From: Candidatus Latescibacterota bacterium
GTDB lineage: Bacteria > Krumholzibacteriota > Krumholzibacteriia > Krumholzibacteriales > Krumholzibacteriaceae
Direction of reading: 5' to 3'
NCBI GenBank assembly: GCA_019038625.1
Contig: JAHOYU010000025.1
Coordinates: forward strand, 1 to 45,509
Length of the DNA stretch: 45,509 nucleotides
A program made the translations under genes and the position numbers. Numbering within the stretch: the stretch's first letter is position 1; each line of letters opens with the position of its first letter. The notes beneath the pieces are model-generated. The model had not been told where the DNA came from. It searched no databases and saw only the letters and a program-made list of their open reading frames with translations. Positions 33,409 to 42,781 of this stretch are shown here, in pieces.

Positions 33409-34233
33409 GTGACTGAACTTTACAATCAGATCAAAGAAAGTGTGACCTATATAAGGAAACAGACGAAGATCCGTCCTTCATTCGGCATCGTCCTGGGAAG
33501 CGGACTGGGTGGGCTGGCCAGGAAAATAAAAGTCAGTCTGAAGATACCTTATGGAGATATCCCCAATTTTCCTGTGTCGACGGTCAAGGGCCTGCACGCG
33601 GGCAACCTGCTGTTCGGTGAGATAGGTGGCAGGAAGGTAGTGGCAATGGAGGGGCGCATACATTATTACGAGGGTTACACGATGCGCCAGGTGACATTTC
33701 CGGTAAGAGTGATGAAGGCGCTCGGCGCCCGCTCGCTCATTCTGACCTCCGCGGTCGGAGGAATGAATCCTGATCAGCCGCCCGGCTCGATCATCGCCGT
33801 CACGGATCATATTAACCTGATGGGGGACAATCCACTGATCGGTCCGAACGACGAACGGCTGGGGCCGAGATTCCCGGATATGAGTGAGCCATATAACAGG
33901 AAATATATCTCGATCCTTGAAAAAACGGCTCTGGACCTGAAAATCCCTCTGAAAAGGGGCGTGCTTGTCGCTGTGGCTGGACCAAACCTGGAAACTGCGG
34001 CTGAATATCGGTTTCTCCGGCGGATCGGGGCTGACATCGTAGGGATGTCGATGATCCCTGAAAATCTGGCAGCAGTGCATTCAGGGATGAAAGTGCTTGG
34101 AATATCTGTAGTTACCGACGAAGCACTGCCTGATTGCCTCAAGCCTGCCGATATAAGGGAGATTATCGCCACGGCGAAAAAGGGAGAGGTGGTCCTCTGC
34201 CGACTCGTGGAGGGCTTTCTCAAACGAGTATAG
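33409..34233 (+). CDS. Purine nucleoside phosphorylase
   Basis: A 274-residue trimeric-type PNP that splits purine (deoxy)nucleosides with phosphate into base and ribose-1-phosphate. The start is a GTG with AGGAG 5 bp upstream. Landmarks: GIVLGSGLGGLA (phosphate loop, about 24-35), VVAMEGRIHYYEGYTM (about 77-92), SAVGGMNPDQPPGS, INLMGDNPL, PRFPDMSEPYN, AVAGPNLETAAEYRFLRRIG (about 186-205; most members read G-P-x-F-E-T-P-A-E, so Leu-Glu-Thr-Ala here is a mild variant), VGMSMIPE and VVTDEALPD. It is a single-gene unit with its own promoter before ileS. Confidence 0.93.
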   Translation: MTELYNQIKESVTYIRKQTKIRPSFGIVLGSGLGGLARKIKVSLKIPYGDIPNFPVSTVKGLHAGNLLFGEIGGRKVVAMEGRIHYYEGYTMRQVTFPVRVMKALGARSLILTSAVGGMNPDQPPGSIIAVTDHINLMGDNPLIGPNDERLGPRFPDMSEPYNRKYISILEKTALDLKIPLKRGVLVAVAGPNLETAAEYRFLRRIGADIVGMSMIPENLAAVHSGMKVLGISVVTDEALPDCLKPADIREIIATAKKGEVVLCRLVEGFLKRV

Positions 34234-34307
34234 GAATGGTGGGGGTGGTGCAGAGGGGGGTGCGCATGGCGTTCCAGACAGGCTGGTCTGAACGCGTCTG
34301 CTGATGC

Positions 34308-34336
34308 TTGACATCAGGGCCTTAATACATTATAAG
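34308..34336 (+). promoter_or_regulatory. Promoter for ileS
   Basis: Perfect TTGACA (34308-34313), 17-bp spacer, TATAAG (34331-34336). The predicted leader is about 70 nt. No T-box or other tRNA-sensing leader is visible. Confidence 0.65.
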
Positions 34337-34412
34337 ATATTGACCTCGGGAAAGAACAGTCGGGCTGAAGTTTTCACCCCGGTCACAGTAGCACAGGATT
34401 CGGAGTCTAGAT

Positions 34413-37400
34413 ATGGCCGATGATAACACCAGAAAACGTTATGACGATATTCCATCCCAGCGAGAATCGGTTGATGCGGAAGCTTCTATTCTCGAGTACT
34501 GGGAGAAACACGATATATTCAGGCGGAGCATAGACGAAAAACCGGCTGACAACCCCTTCGTGTTCTACGAAGGGCCGCCCACAGCGAATGGCAGGCCTGG
34601 CGTTCATCATGCTATGGCGAGGACGATCAAGGATATCGTATGCAGGCACTGGACGATGCGCGGGCATCGGGTCGTCAGGAAAGCCGGGTGGGACACACAT
34701 GGGCTTCCTGTAGAGATCGAAGTCGAGAAGAAGCTGGGCCTTGACGGCAAGGACCAGATCGAAAAATTTGGAATTGCCGGGTTCAACGCAGAGTGCCGCA
34801 AGAGCGTGTTCACATATCTCGACGAATGGCATGAGTTTACCCGCAAGCTTGGGTATTGGGTGGATCTCGATGACCCCTATATCACATGCACCAACGAATA
34901 CATCGAATCGGTATGGTGGATCCTGAAACAGTTCTGGGATCAGGATATGCTTTTCGAGGGCCACAAGATCATTCCCTATTGTCCGAGATGCGGCACTTCG
35001 CTCTCGAGCCATGAGGTATCCCAGGGGTATAAGGATGTTTCCGACCCCTCGATCTTCATCAAATTGAAGATCGTCGATGATGAAGCGTATTTTCTTGTCT
35101 GGACGACGACTCCCTGGACCCTGATCTCGAATGTAGCCCTTGCGGTCGGCGGAGATCATGATTATGTCCGGGTGCTGCACAATGGTGAAGAGCTGATTTT
35201 TGCAGAAGACCTTCTTCATGTCCTCGAAGGTGATTATGAGGTGCTCAGCAAGGTCAAGGGCGTGGATCTGGTTGGGAAAAAATACGAGCCCTGTTTTCCG
35301 TGGTTCAAGGATGCCGAGGGGGCTTTCAGGGTAGTGGCCGCCGATTTCGTAACTCTCACCGATGGCACCGGGATCGTCCACACAGCTCCGGCGTTCGGTG
35401 AGGAAGATTATAAGCTCGGCCAGAAAGAAGGGTTGCCGTTTGTACAGCCTGTCGACTCGGAGGGAAAATTCACCGACGAGGTCGAAAAATGGGCGGGGCG
35501 TCATATCAAGGAATGTGACCCGGAGATCATCGAGGATCTCAGCAAAAGAAATCTACTATACAGGGCCGGAGAGATATCCCACTCCTATCCTTTCTGTTGG
35601 AGATGTGATTCGGCGCTTATCTATTACGCGCGTCGATCCTGGTACATAAGAACGACTGCCTTCAAGGATCTTCTTATCGAAACAAACAAGAAGGTCAGCT
35701 GGTATCCGCCCGAGGTCGGTGAGAACAGGTTTGCAAGGTGGCTCGAGGGTAATGTCGACTGGGCGCTCAGCAGAGAGCGTTACTGGGGCACGCCTCTGAA
35801 CATATGGGTCTGTGATTCCTGCGAAGAGAAATACTGTGTCGGGAATATGGCCGAGCTTCGTTCGATCAGTGAAGAGATCCCCGAGGACTTCGATCTGCAT
35901 AAGCCGTACATCGATGATCTGGATGTCGGTTGTCCCGAGTGTGGAGGAAAAATGACCCGGGTGCCCGAAGTGATCGACTGCTGGTTCGATTCGGGAGCGA
36001 TGCCGTTTGCGCAGTACCATTATCCTATGGAGAATATGGACCTTCTGAAGAAACAGTACCCTTCGGCCTTTATCAGCGAGGGTCTCGATCAGACGAGGGG
36101 CTGGTTCTATTCACTGCTGGCGATCGGTGCGTTTCTTACGAAGCAGAGTCCATACGAGAGGTGTCTCCCTCACGGGATGATCCTCGACAAGAGCGGTCAG
36201 AAGATGAGCAAGAGCCGCGGCAACGCGGTCTTCGCCAGTGATGTATTGAAGAGCGATGGTGCTGATTCTCTCAGGTGGTATCTGATGACGAGCGGGGCTC
36301 CATACCTGCCCAAGAAGTTCGATTCCGAGGCGATGAAGGAAGGGGCAAACAAGTTCCTGGGTACTCTGAGAAACCTCTATTCGTTCTTTGCCATGTACGC
36401 CGAGATCGACGGTTTCGAGCCAAAGGGCGAGATCGACGGCAGTAACATGATCGACCGCTGGATACTTTCGCGCTACAATACCACTGTCCGCGATGTCAGA
36501 AAGTCGCTCGAGGACTACGAGCTCACGAAAGCGGCAAGGGCCATTCAGGTATTCGTCATCGACGAATTGAGCAACTGGTATCTGAGAAGGTGCCGCAGGC
36601 GTTTCTGGAAGAATGAGATGAGTGGCGACAAACTGGCCGCCTATGAGACGTTCTACCATGTGCTGGAAGGTATCTCCAGGCTTGCAGCGCCGTTCGTGCC
36701 CTTCCTCGCCGAAGCCGTTTACCAGGGACTCAAGGGTGTAGATACCTCGGCTGACGAGGGTGTAAGCGTCCATCTGGCCGACTTTCCTGAAGTGGCTGAA
36801 TCAATGATCCACGAGCAACTGGAGAAGAATATGGACGGGGTCCGCAAGGTCGTGACTACAGGCCGCGCGGTAAGGAACAAGGCGGGTATCAAGGTCCGCA
36901 CACCCCTGGTGGAGATGCTCGTGCACAGCAGCCGTGGCGAGGATCTCGCCTGGACGAAAGACGAGGAACTCCCCGCGCTCGTTCTCGAAGAGCTCAATGT
37001 CAAGAAGATCTCGCCGGTAGAAGATACCGGTGATTTTATACAGTCGAACGTAAAACCTGACTACTCTGTACTCGGCAAACGCTTCGGCAAGACGATGAAG
37101 GCTGCTGCAAACGTGCTGGAAAACCTCAGTGAGCAGAGCGTGGCTGAAATCGTTGAAAAGGGTAAGGTAGAAGTAGAGATAGACGAGAAGAAGGAAGTGA
37201 TCTCCCTGGAGGAGGTACAGATCCTCAAGGAGACCGCCGATGGGTATGCGGCCGAGACGGAGGGAGACCTGACGGTTATCCTTGATATTCGACTCACGCC
37301 TGACCTTATTAAGGAAGGAATGGCAAGAGACCTTGTCAATCGGATCCAGAACCTCAGGAAAGAATCGGGATTCGAGGTCAGTGACCGAATCGAGCTTTCA

Positions 37401-37565
37401 TACTATGCGGCGGAGGAAGTGAAGGAAGTGCTGGAATCGTTCGGCAGGCATATCTGCGAAGAGACACTTGCCGAGTCGCTTTCGGAGGGACAGGTAGACT
37501 GGGAGTTTAATACAGAATTTAAACTCGATGAATACGAAGTACGGCTCTGGGTAAGATTGGCTTGA
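34413..37565 (+). CDS. ileS: Isoleucyl-tRNA synthetase
   Basis: A 1050-residue class I synthetase charging tRNA-Ile. The HIGH-type signature is PTANGRPGVHHAMARTIKD (about 55-73), with H-H in place of I-G-H as in the eukaryote-like type 2 bacterial enzymes. The start of the editing domain and a zinc knuckle (PYCPRCGTSLSSHEVSQGY) follow. TTTPWTLISNVALAV and GTGIVHTAPAFGEEDY mark the editing site. RYWGTPLNIWVC, FDSGAMPFAQYHYP, DQTRGWFYSLLAIG and KMSKSRGN (about 592-599) complete the catalytic core. The anticodon-binding region begins about 680. Type 2 enzymes are often less sensitive to mupirocin, which is family knowledge and not shown here. GGAG lies 7 bp upstream of the ATG. Confidence 0.96.
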   Translation: MADDNTRKRYDDIPSQRESVDAEASILEYWEKHDIFRRSIDEKPADNPFVFYEGPPTANGRPGVHHAMARTIKDIVCRHWTMRGHRVVRKAGWDTHGLPVEIEVEKKLGLDGKDQIEKFGIAGFNAECRKSVFTYLDEWHEFTRKLGYWVDLDDPYITCTNEYIESVWWILKQFWDQDMLFEGHKIIPYCPRCGTSLSSHEVSQGYKDVSDPSIFIKLKIVDDEAYFLVWTTTPWTLISNVALAVGGDHDYVRVLHNGEELIFAEDLLHVLEGDYEVLSKVKGVDLVGKKYEPCFPWFKDAEGAFRVVAADFVTLTDGTGIVHTAPAFGEEDYKLGQKEGLPFVQPVDSEGKFTDEVEKWAGRHIKECDPEIIEDLSKRNLLYRAGEISHSYPFCWRCDSALIYYARRSWYIRTTAFKDLLIETNKKVSWYPPEVGENRFARWLEGNVDWALSRERYWGTPLNIWVCDSCEEKYCVGNMAELRSISEEIPEDFDLHKPYIDDLDVGCPECGGKMTRVPEVIDCWFDSGAMPFAQYHYPMENMDLLKKQYPSAFISEGLDQTRGWFYSLLAIGAFLTKQSPYERCLPHGMILDKSGQKMSKSRGNAVFASDVLKSDGADSLRWYLMTSGAPYLPKKFDSEAMKEGANKFLGTLRNLYSFFAMYAEIDGFEPKGEIDGSNMIDRWILSRYNTTVRDVRKSLEDYELTKAARAIQVFVIDELSNWYLRRCRRRFWKNEMSGDKLAAYETFYHVLEGISRLAAPFVPFLAEAVYQGLKGVDTSADEGVSVHLADFPEVAESMIHEQLEKNMDGVRKVVTTGRAVRNKAGIKVRTPLVEMLVHSSRGEDLAWTKDEELPALVLEELNVKKISPVEDTGDFIQSNVKPDYSVLGKRFGKTMKAAANVLENLSEQSVAEIVEKGKVEVEIDEKKEVISLEEVQILKETADGYAAETEGDLTVILDIRLTPDLIKEGMARDLVNRIQNLRKESGFEVSDRIELSYYAAEEVKEVLESFGRHICEETLAESLSEGQVDWEFNTEFKLDEYEVRLWVRLA

Positions 37566-37593
37566 TCACGTCTGACAGGAGAGGCACAATATA

Positions 37594-38004
37594 ATGCCCC
37601 AGAAAAAGAAAAAGATGAAGCTCACCAAAAAAGAGGTCGAATCGTACAGAAAGGTAGTCCTGGCTGAGAGAACGCGAATCATTAAGGAACTTGGCAGGAT
37701 CGAGGAAGCCATCAGCGATTCGAGCGAAAAGGGTGAGGCTTCGAAAAAATCTCACTCCAACCATCTTGCCGACCAGGGCACTGATTTTATGGAGACGGAG
37801 AAGAATTTTTATTATGCTTCGCAGGAAGGCCATTATCTGCGGTCCCTGGACGAAGCCATTGAGAGGATGGACCGCGGCGAATACGGCAAGTGTTCGGATT
37901 GTGGTGAACTCATAGGCGACAAGAGGCTGGCGGCCGTCCCCGGAGCGAGGCGGTGCATAGAATGCAAGAGTGAATCGGAAAAAAACAAGAGGGGACGTCA
38001 GTAG
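37594..38004 (+). CDS. DksA/TraR-type C4 zinc-finger protein
   Basis: A 136-residue protein. A basic N-terminus (PQKKKKMKLTKKE) and a coiled-coil part with SHSNHLADQGTDFMETEK are followed by the C4 zinc finger CSDCGELIGDKRLAAVPGARRC-IEC (about 100-125). The coiled-coil tip lacks the obvious D-x-x-D-x-A of DksA itself, so it may be a TraR/YocK-like member rather than a true ppGpp cofactor. It lies 28 bp after ileS and its stop codon directly abuts the GTG of lspA, so the three probably form one transcript. Confidence 0.9.
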   Translation: MPQKKKKMKLTKKEVESYRKVVLAERTRIIKELGRIEEAISDSSEKGEASKKSHSNHLADQGTDFMETEKNFYYASQEGHYLRSLDEAIERMDRGEYGKCSDCGELIGDKRLAAVPGARRCIECKSESEKNKRGRQ

Positions 38005-38487
38005 GTGTTCTATTTTGCTGTTGCAGCTATTGTCGTCATACTCGACCAGGCTTCCAAACGGCTGATCTGGGATGCCTTTCAGAACACTGGCGGAACTGAG
38101 CTTATAGGCAGTTACCTTCGTATCAGTCTCAGCAAGAATCCAGGGGCTGTGATGGGCATACTTTCCGGTTCGCGTACCATTCTCATAATAGTCACTATCA
38201 TCTCCATAGGCGCCATCGTATTTTTTGCGTACAGGATGAGGTACGCACCGATGCTGAAAAGGCTCTGTCTGGGTCTTATCCTCGGGGGAGCTTTTGGCAA
38301 CCTTATCGACAGGGTCGCTTCAGGTGAAGTCATCGATTTTATAGACATGGGCTTTGGCCAGTACCGCTGGCCGACGTACAATGTTGCAGATATAGCAGTT
38401 ACAATAGGCGCTGTGATCCTCATCGCCGGTTTTATGAAGAACGATTCCATCGATTATCCCGACCCCTCTAAGAAAGAGGCGGCATAG
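38005..38487 (+). CDS. lspA: Lipoprotein signal peptidase (signal peptidase II)
   Basis: A 160-residue four-helix inner-membrane aspartyl protease that removes the signal peptide of lipoproteins. Conserved segments: DQASKRLIW (14-22), SLSKNPGAVMG, GGAFGNLIDRVASGEVIDFID (Asp111/Asp114) and YNVADIAVTIGA (Asp129); the latter Asp residues form the catalytic pair. It starts with GTG immediately after the zinc-finger gene's stop. It would process the DUF4136 lipoprotein in this window. Confidence 0.95.
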   Translation: MFYFAVAAIVVILDQASKRLIWDAFQNTGGTELIGSYLRISLSKNPGAVMGILSGSRTILIIVTIISIGAIVFFAYRMRYAPMLKRLCLGLILGGAFGNLIDRVASGEVIDFIDMGFGQYRWPTYNVADIAVTIGAVILIAGFMKNDSIDYPDPSKKEAA

Positions 38488-38545
38488 CCGGTCGCGGCTG
38501 GCGCACTGTTTGTAGAGCCGGACTGTCTACAAGGAAGGTGTGTCG

Positions 38546-39523
38546 TTGAGCGATAATAAGATATTCAAGTTCATCGTTGACGAAGAGGAATCGGGCGAAA
38601 GGATAGATTCTTTCCTGAGCGGCCGCATTCCCGAATTGTCAAGGTCCAGGATACAGAAAGCGGTGAAGGCCGGTGAGGTTCTTTCCGGTGGAGAACCTGT
38701 CGGCAAAGTATCCAGCAGGGTATCGGCCGATGATGCGATCGAACTCAAATTCACTCCCCCGGTACCTCTGTCAGTCCTGCCGGAAGATATTCCCCTGGAT
38801 ATCGTCTATGAAGACAGCACTCTTCTCGTGATCAACAAGCAGGTGGGAATGGTGGTCCATCCAGCGCCAGGGAACGAGACGGGCACGCTGGTCAATGCCC
38901 TTCTTCATCACTGTTCCGACCTTTCCGGGATCGGTGGCGTCGCCCGGCCCGGAATCGTCCACAGGCTCGACAGACTTACTTCAGGACTCCTGGTCGTGGC
39001 AAAAGATGACATTACCCACATCTCGTTGAGCAGACAGCTTCAGGAGCGAAAGGTAAAGAGGATATATTTTGCATTTGTATGGGGTGAATTGCCGGTAATG
39101 GAGGGAGAGATAGACCTCCCGATAGGCCGATCCTCGTCTGACAGGAAAAAGATGGCAGTCGTCCATCGAGGGGGACGCCAGGCCAATACAAACTACTATG
39201 TTCTAGACACTTTTGGCCCCCTGCAGTATATTAAAATCAAGCTGGGAACAGGCAGGACACATCAGATAAGGGTGCATCTGGCACATATCGGACATCCTGT
39301 TCTTGGCGATCCTGTGTATGGAGGGAAGAAGATCAGGAAGGGTTCTCTGGGCAAGTCCGATCTGGATAAGTCGAGAGAGGCCCTTTCAATGATTGAAAGA
39401 CAGGCGCTGCATGCCGGTGAGCTTTCGTTCTTTCATCCGAAGAAAGAGGAATTGATGAATTTCGAGGCGCCGCTTCCGTCCGACATGGATTCAATGCTCT
39501 CATTTTGCCGGAGGTCATGGTGA
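38546..39523 (+). CDS. rluD: RluD-type 23S rRNA pseudouridine synthase
   Basis: A 325-residue RluA-family enzyme turning specific uridines of 23S rRNA into pseudouridine. Residues about 15-85 are an S4 RNA-binding domain (RIDSFLSGRIPELSRSRIQ). The catalytic motif is GIVHRLDRLTSGLLVVAKD (Asp142). GRTHQIRVHLAHIGHPVLGD marks the second conserved motif. The TTG at 38546 is preferred because AGGAAGG lies 7 bp upstream; a GTG at 38540 would be only 1 bp from it. The last codons overlap the STAS gene. RluD versus RluC/A cannot be settled by eye, but the N-terminal S4 domain and length fit RluD. Confidence 0.92.
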   Translation: MSDNKIFKFIVDEEESGERIDSFLSGRIPELSRSRIQKAVKAGEVLSGGEPVGKVSSRVSADDAIELKFTPPVPLSVLPEDIPLDIVYEDSTLLVINKQVGMVVHPAPGNETGTLVNALLHHCSDLSGIGGVARPGIVHRLDRLTSGLLVVAKDDITHISLSRQLQERKVKRIYFAFVWGELPVMEGEIDLPIGRSSSDRKKMAVVHRGGRQANTNYYVLDTFGPLQYIKIKLGTGRTHQIRVHLAHIGHPVLGDPVYGGKKIRKGSLGKSDLDKSREALSMIERQALHAGELSFFHPKKEELMNFEAPLPSDMDSMLSFCRRSW

Positions 39524-39858
39524 AACTGAGATCAAGGGAGTCCGAAAAAACAGTGATCCTGGATATTTCGGGAAAACTTATGGGAGGAAGCGACGCGGAT
39601 GAGTTCAGGGATATTATCCACAAGCTTATAGAGGGCGGGAAAAAGAAAATCATCGTCAACCTTTCAGGAGTGCGGTGGGTGAACAGTACTGGAATCGGGA
39701 TACTCATCACAGGGTACACGACCTTGAGAAGGAACAAAGGAGACTTGAAGCTTCTTAACGTTTCTAATAAAATAGAGAGCATACTTTACGTTACCAAACT
39801 GAACCTCATCTTCGAGTGTTTCGATGACGAGGAGAAGGCTGTAGCCAGCTATAGATGA
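39520..39858 (+). CDS. STAS-domain anti-sigma factor antagonist
   Basis: A 112-residue SpoIIAA/RsbV-like protein. Landmarks: VILDISGKLMGGSDADEF at the N-terminus, IIVNLSGVRWVNSTGIGILI with the usual phosphorylatable Ser/Thr pair, then LKLLNVSNKIESILYVTKL. The GTG at 39520 overlaps the rluD stop by 4 bp (GTGA) and has GGAGG 5 bp upstream; an ATG at 39517 is the alternative. A kinase-like anti-sigma gene follows after 11 bp and a PP2C phosphatase gene comes next, giving a full partner-switch set. Confidence 0.92.
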   Translation: MKLRSRESEKTVILDISGKLMGGSDADEFRDIIHKLIEGGKKKIIVNLSGVRWVNSTGIGILITGYTTLRRNKGDLKLLNVSNKIESILYVTKLNLIFECFDDEEKAVASYR

Positions 39859-39869
39859 ATCGTTGATAG

Positions 39870-40334
39870 ATGCTGGACCGGGAGGAGGAATCCAGAACCA
39901 TTATGGAAGAAACGATCACCATGCGATTTCCCAGCAGCTACAAGTGGCTGAATATGATAGATCTCATATGCAGTGAAGTTACCTGTGAGATGGGTTTTTC
40001 CCATTCATCCCTCAACGAGATCTCGATTTCGGTGATCGAGGCTTGCACAAATGCGCTTGAACATGGCAACAAAAGCGCCACAGGCACTTCGGTCAAGGCT
40101 GTCTTTCACCGGAAACAGGATCAACTGGTAGTGGAAGTGTTCGATACGGGGGAAGGGTTCGATTACAAGGAATACCTGCAGCATATTCCGGATCCATCAG
40201 ATATACACAACCCGCGTGGCCGGGGGATCTACATCATGAAAGAGATGATGGATTCTCTTGCCTTCGAGAAACTTCCGGATCGAGGAATGAAAGTTACGCT
40301 GATCAAGAATGTGGATGAAGTGGATGAAAAATAA
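39870..40334 (+). CDS. RsbW-like anti-sigma factor / serine kinase (HATPase)
   Basis: A 154-residue GHKL ATPase of the SpoIIAB/RsbW type that phosphorylates the STAS antagonist or holds a sigma factor. N box: EACTNALEHGN; G1 box: VFDTGEGFD; G2 box: GRGIYIMKEMMD. All nucleotide-binding elements are present. The start is uncertain: 39870 lacks a good ribosome site, while the ATG at 39903 has GGAGGAGGAA 12 bp upstream and yields a family-typical N-terminus (MEETITMRFPSS). Its sigma-factor target is not in the window. Confidence 0.9.
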   Translation: MLDREEESRTIMEETITMRFPSSYKWLNMIDLICSEVTCEMGFSHSSLNEISISVIEACTNALEHGNKSATGTSVKAVFHRKQDQLVVEVFDTGEGFDYKEYLQHIPDPSDIHNPRGRGIYIMKEMMDSLAFEKLPDRGMKVTLIKNVDEVDEK

Positions 40335-40465
40335 GGGTCGCTGATGGGCCTGCCACGATTTCCACTTCTTTTCCGGGCAACTTGTAGTTGCCTCTGTGCG
40401 TAACTGAGAGTGGAACGGTTTCCCGGGTAGACCTGATCCATTTTGATCGATTTGGAGTTAACCAG

Positions 40466-42733
40466 ATGGCCACATCGTCATTTCTTGCCTCCTTTTATTT
40501 TATCAACGGGGCGTTGATATTCTTTCTGGGTATCATGATCCTGAGATATTCCTCCAGGGATATAGTGGGGTGGGCGACCGCGCTTGTGTTGTTTTTCGCC
40601 GGCATCGGGCCGATCCTGGGGGCGATAGGGGTCATCCTCGAACAGAATCTTCAGGAGGGGACATACCTCTTCGAAAACCTCATGGACAACTTTAATTATA
40701 CCTGGGAGTTTTTCTTTCCATCGCTTGTCCTGTTCGCTCTTGTCTATCCGAAGCGGCGAGCTATCTGGAAATATATAAAGGCGTACACGTTCATACTCTT
40801 CATACCACATATCTTTCATCTGATCCTCGTACTCGTACTGCTCGAAAGGGTGATTCCTGAAAATACCTTCAACTTTCTGATCAATGCCAACCTTCCGTCC
40901 GCGACGATTCAGTCGTTTGTGACGAAGATCGCGCAGTTCATGAATATTCTGATGGAATTTCTTTTTAAGGCTCACAGGACATTCTTTTCCCTGGTTAATA
41001 TCTCGTACGCGGCATTTTCGGTAATACTCCTGGCGAATTCGTTCAAACTTAATATTTCGCCGAGAGTCAGAAGGCAGCTCAGAGTAGTGATCTTCGGCCT
41101 TGGACTATGTACGGTCATATATGCTCTCGGAAGGACGATGCCGTTCTTCATCAATATAGAGTTCGAACAGACCATAATAACCGCATTCATCAATGCCGCG
41201 CTGATCGTCGGTGGCGGGTCGATTGCCATCGCGATCGTAAGATATCAGTTCCTTGATATCCGGCTGATCGTTCGAAAAGGGATCTTCTACGGGACCACAG
41301 TCGCTGTCTTCGCGTCGATATATGTGCTGACGATCAAGCAGATCACCGAGTTCTTCTACAGGTTTTCGGGAACCAGGTTCGAGTTTATCGAGACGGGCCT
41401 CATTATCCTCTTTCTGATAATATTCCAGCCTGTCCTCGGCAGGGTGGAAGAATGGGTGGAGAAGATCCTGGTCCGCGAAGAGAAGAGCATAAGAGTGAGG
41501 ATAAGGGACCTGAGTAACGAGCTCCTTTCGGTCGTAGAGCTGGATGATATGAAGAGAAAGACCAATTCGACCCTTGGTCAGGTATTCAGCGCGCGCGAAG
41601 TCGAGACAGTCTTCTGCGATGAGATATTCGCTCTGAAGGACGAGGACCCATACGCTCTGGAAGTGATCAAGATCATGATCAGGTACGGCGAACCGATTCC
41701 GCGACTTGATTTCATGGAGGGGATGGGTTTTCTGAACCAGAGGTCCAGGCCGTTTATCCGCCCCGGGAAGAAGATGATCCGTGAAGCGGTCGAGACCATG
41801 CCGGGTGTAGTCCGGAGGTTCGCGCGTTTCGAGCTCATCGTGCCGGTGTTGCATGAGGGACGATGTGTGGCTGTCCTGCTTTTAGGTGAAAAAGAGGACT
41901 CGAGCAGGTATTCTACCGAGGAACAGGCCCTTCTTGCTATGCTCGCTTCCCAGATTGCGGCATCGCTTACCCGCATCGATCTTCTCGAACAGGTAGTCGA
42001 GAAAAAAGTTATGGAGGAAGAGTTGAATATCGCGAGGACGATACAGCTCAATCTTCTTCCCTCGAAGCCACCCGAACTGGAAGGATACGAGGCGGCTGGT
42101 ATGAGTGTGTCAAGCAAGCAGGTCGGTGGAGATTACTACGATTTTATCAAAAACAGCAATAATATGGCATTCGCCGTGGCTGATGTGTCGGGCAAGGGAG
42201 TGCCCGCGTCGCTGCTGATGGCATCTCTTCAGGCTTCGTTAAGGTCGATGATGGACAGGATGGAAGACCCGGTCTCGGTTGTGGGAAGGCTTAACGATGT
42301 GATGTGCGAGCTGACTTCGTCCGACAAGTTCGCCACGATGTTCTACGGCTGCGTGAACATCAAAAAGCATGAGATACATTACTCGAATGCCGGTCATTTC
42401 TTTCCAGTCGTACTGCGAGCTGATGGAGAGGTAGAGGAACTCGACTACAGCGGTCTGATACTGGGAGTGGCTCCGGGGTTCGAGTATGAGGGTAGAAAGA
42501 CCAGGTTGGCACCGGGCGACGCGATAGTGATCACCACTGACGGAGTCACCGAGGCGGAGAACAATAATGGCGAATTGTACGGAGAAGAGAGACTTCACCC
42601 ATTCCTGGCTACTGTCAGGGAGCAATCGGCTGAACGCATTAAAGACGCTATCGTAGAAGAAGTTAACCGTTTTTCCTACCCCAGGGGAACGAACGACGAT
42701 CTCACCATTGTGGTCATCAAACGCAAAGAATGA
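40466..42733 (+). CDS. Membrane-bound PP2C (SpoIIE-type) phosphatase with GAF-like sensor
   Basis: A 755-residue sensor phosphatase; TTGGAG lies 8 bp before the ATG. About nine hydrophobic helices cover residues 10-355, similar to the 7TM/MASE-like sensor regions of signalling proteins. A GAF-like domain follows at about 370-525 (IVPVLHEGRCVAVLLLGEK). A coiled link (MEEELNIARTIQLNLLPSKPP) leads into the SpoIIE PP2C domain, about 540-755: QVGGDYYDFI, VADVSGKGVPASLLMA, NAGHFFPVVL, ITTDGVTEAENN and GTNDDLTIVVI, with all metal-binding Asp present. It would dephosphorylate the STAS protein and reverse the RsbW-like kinase, so a membrane signal controls the switch. It lies 131 bp downstream of that gene. 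Confidence 0.9.
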   Translation: MATSSFLASFYFINGALIFFLGIMILRYSSRDIVGWATALVLFFAGIGPILGAIGVILEQNLQEGTYLFENLMDNFNYTWEFFFPSLVLFALVYPKRRAIWKYIKAYTFILFIPHIFHLILVLVLLERVIPENTFNFLINANLPSATIQSFVTKIAQFMNILMEFLFKAHRTFFSLVNISYAAFSVILLANSFKLNISPRVRRQLRVVIFGLGLCTVIYALGRTMPFFINIEFEQTIITAFINAALIVGGGSIAIAIVRYQFLDIRLIVRKGIFYGTTVAVFASIYVLTIKQITEFFYRFSGTRFEFIETGLIILFLIIFQPVLGRVEEWVEKILVREEKSIRVRIRDLSNELLSVVELDDMKRKTNSTLGQVFSAREVETVFCDEIFALKDEDPYALEVIKIMIRYGEPIPRLDFMEGMGFLNQRSRPFIRPGKKMIREAVETMPGVVRRFARFELIVPVLHEGRCVAVLLLGEKEDSSRYSTEEQALLAMLASQIAASLTRIDLLEQVVEKKVMEEELNIARTIQLNLLPSKPPELEGYEAAGMSVSSKQVGGDYYDFIKNSNNMAFAVADVSGKGVPASLLMASLQASLRSMMDRMEDPVSVVGRLNDVMCELTSSDKFATMFYGCVNIKKHEIHYSNAGHFFPVVLRADGEVEELDYSGLILGVAPGFEYEGRKTRLAPGDAIVITTDGVTEAENNNGELYGEERLHPFLATVREQSAERIKDAIVEEVNRFSYPRGTNDDLTIVVIKRKE

Positions 42734-42739
42734 TATAAT
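42711..42739 (+). promoter_or_regulatory. Extended -10 promoter for ruvX-mltG-larE
   Basis: TGGTCA (42711-42716), 17-bp spacer and a perfect TATAAT (42734-42739) with TGA directly before it, making an extended -10. It overlaps the stop codon of the phosphatase gene. Confidence 0.5.
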
Positions 42740-42781
42740 AGTCGGGTACCATGGATGTTTTCCCGGTACATTGGAGACGAT

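Noticed and set aside
34271-34293. Hairpin after purine nucleoside phosphorylase as a terminator
   Set aside because: The stem is short with a bulge and no T-run follows. It may be a structure of no consequence.
34234-34412. Possible T-box leader before ileS
   Set aside because: The leader is about 70 nt and lacks a T-box sequence and a specifier stem.
34407-35504. 365-codon open frame on the minus strand opposite ileS
   Set aside because: It lies wholly opposite the catalytic domain of ileS and has no recognisable domain.
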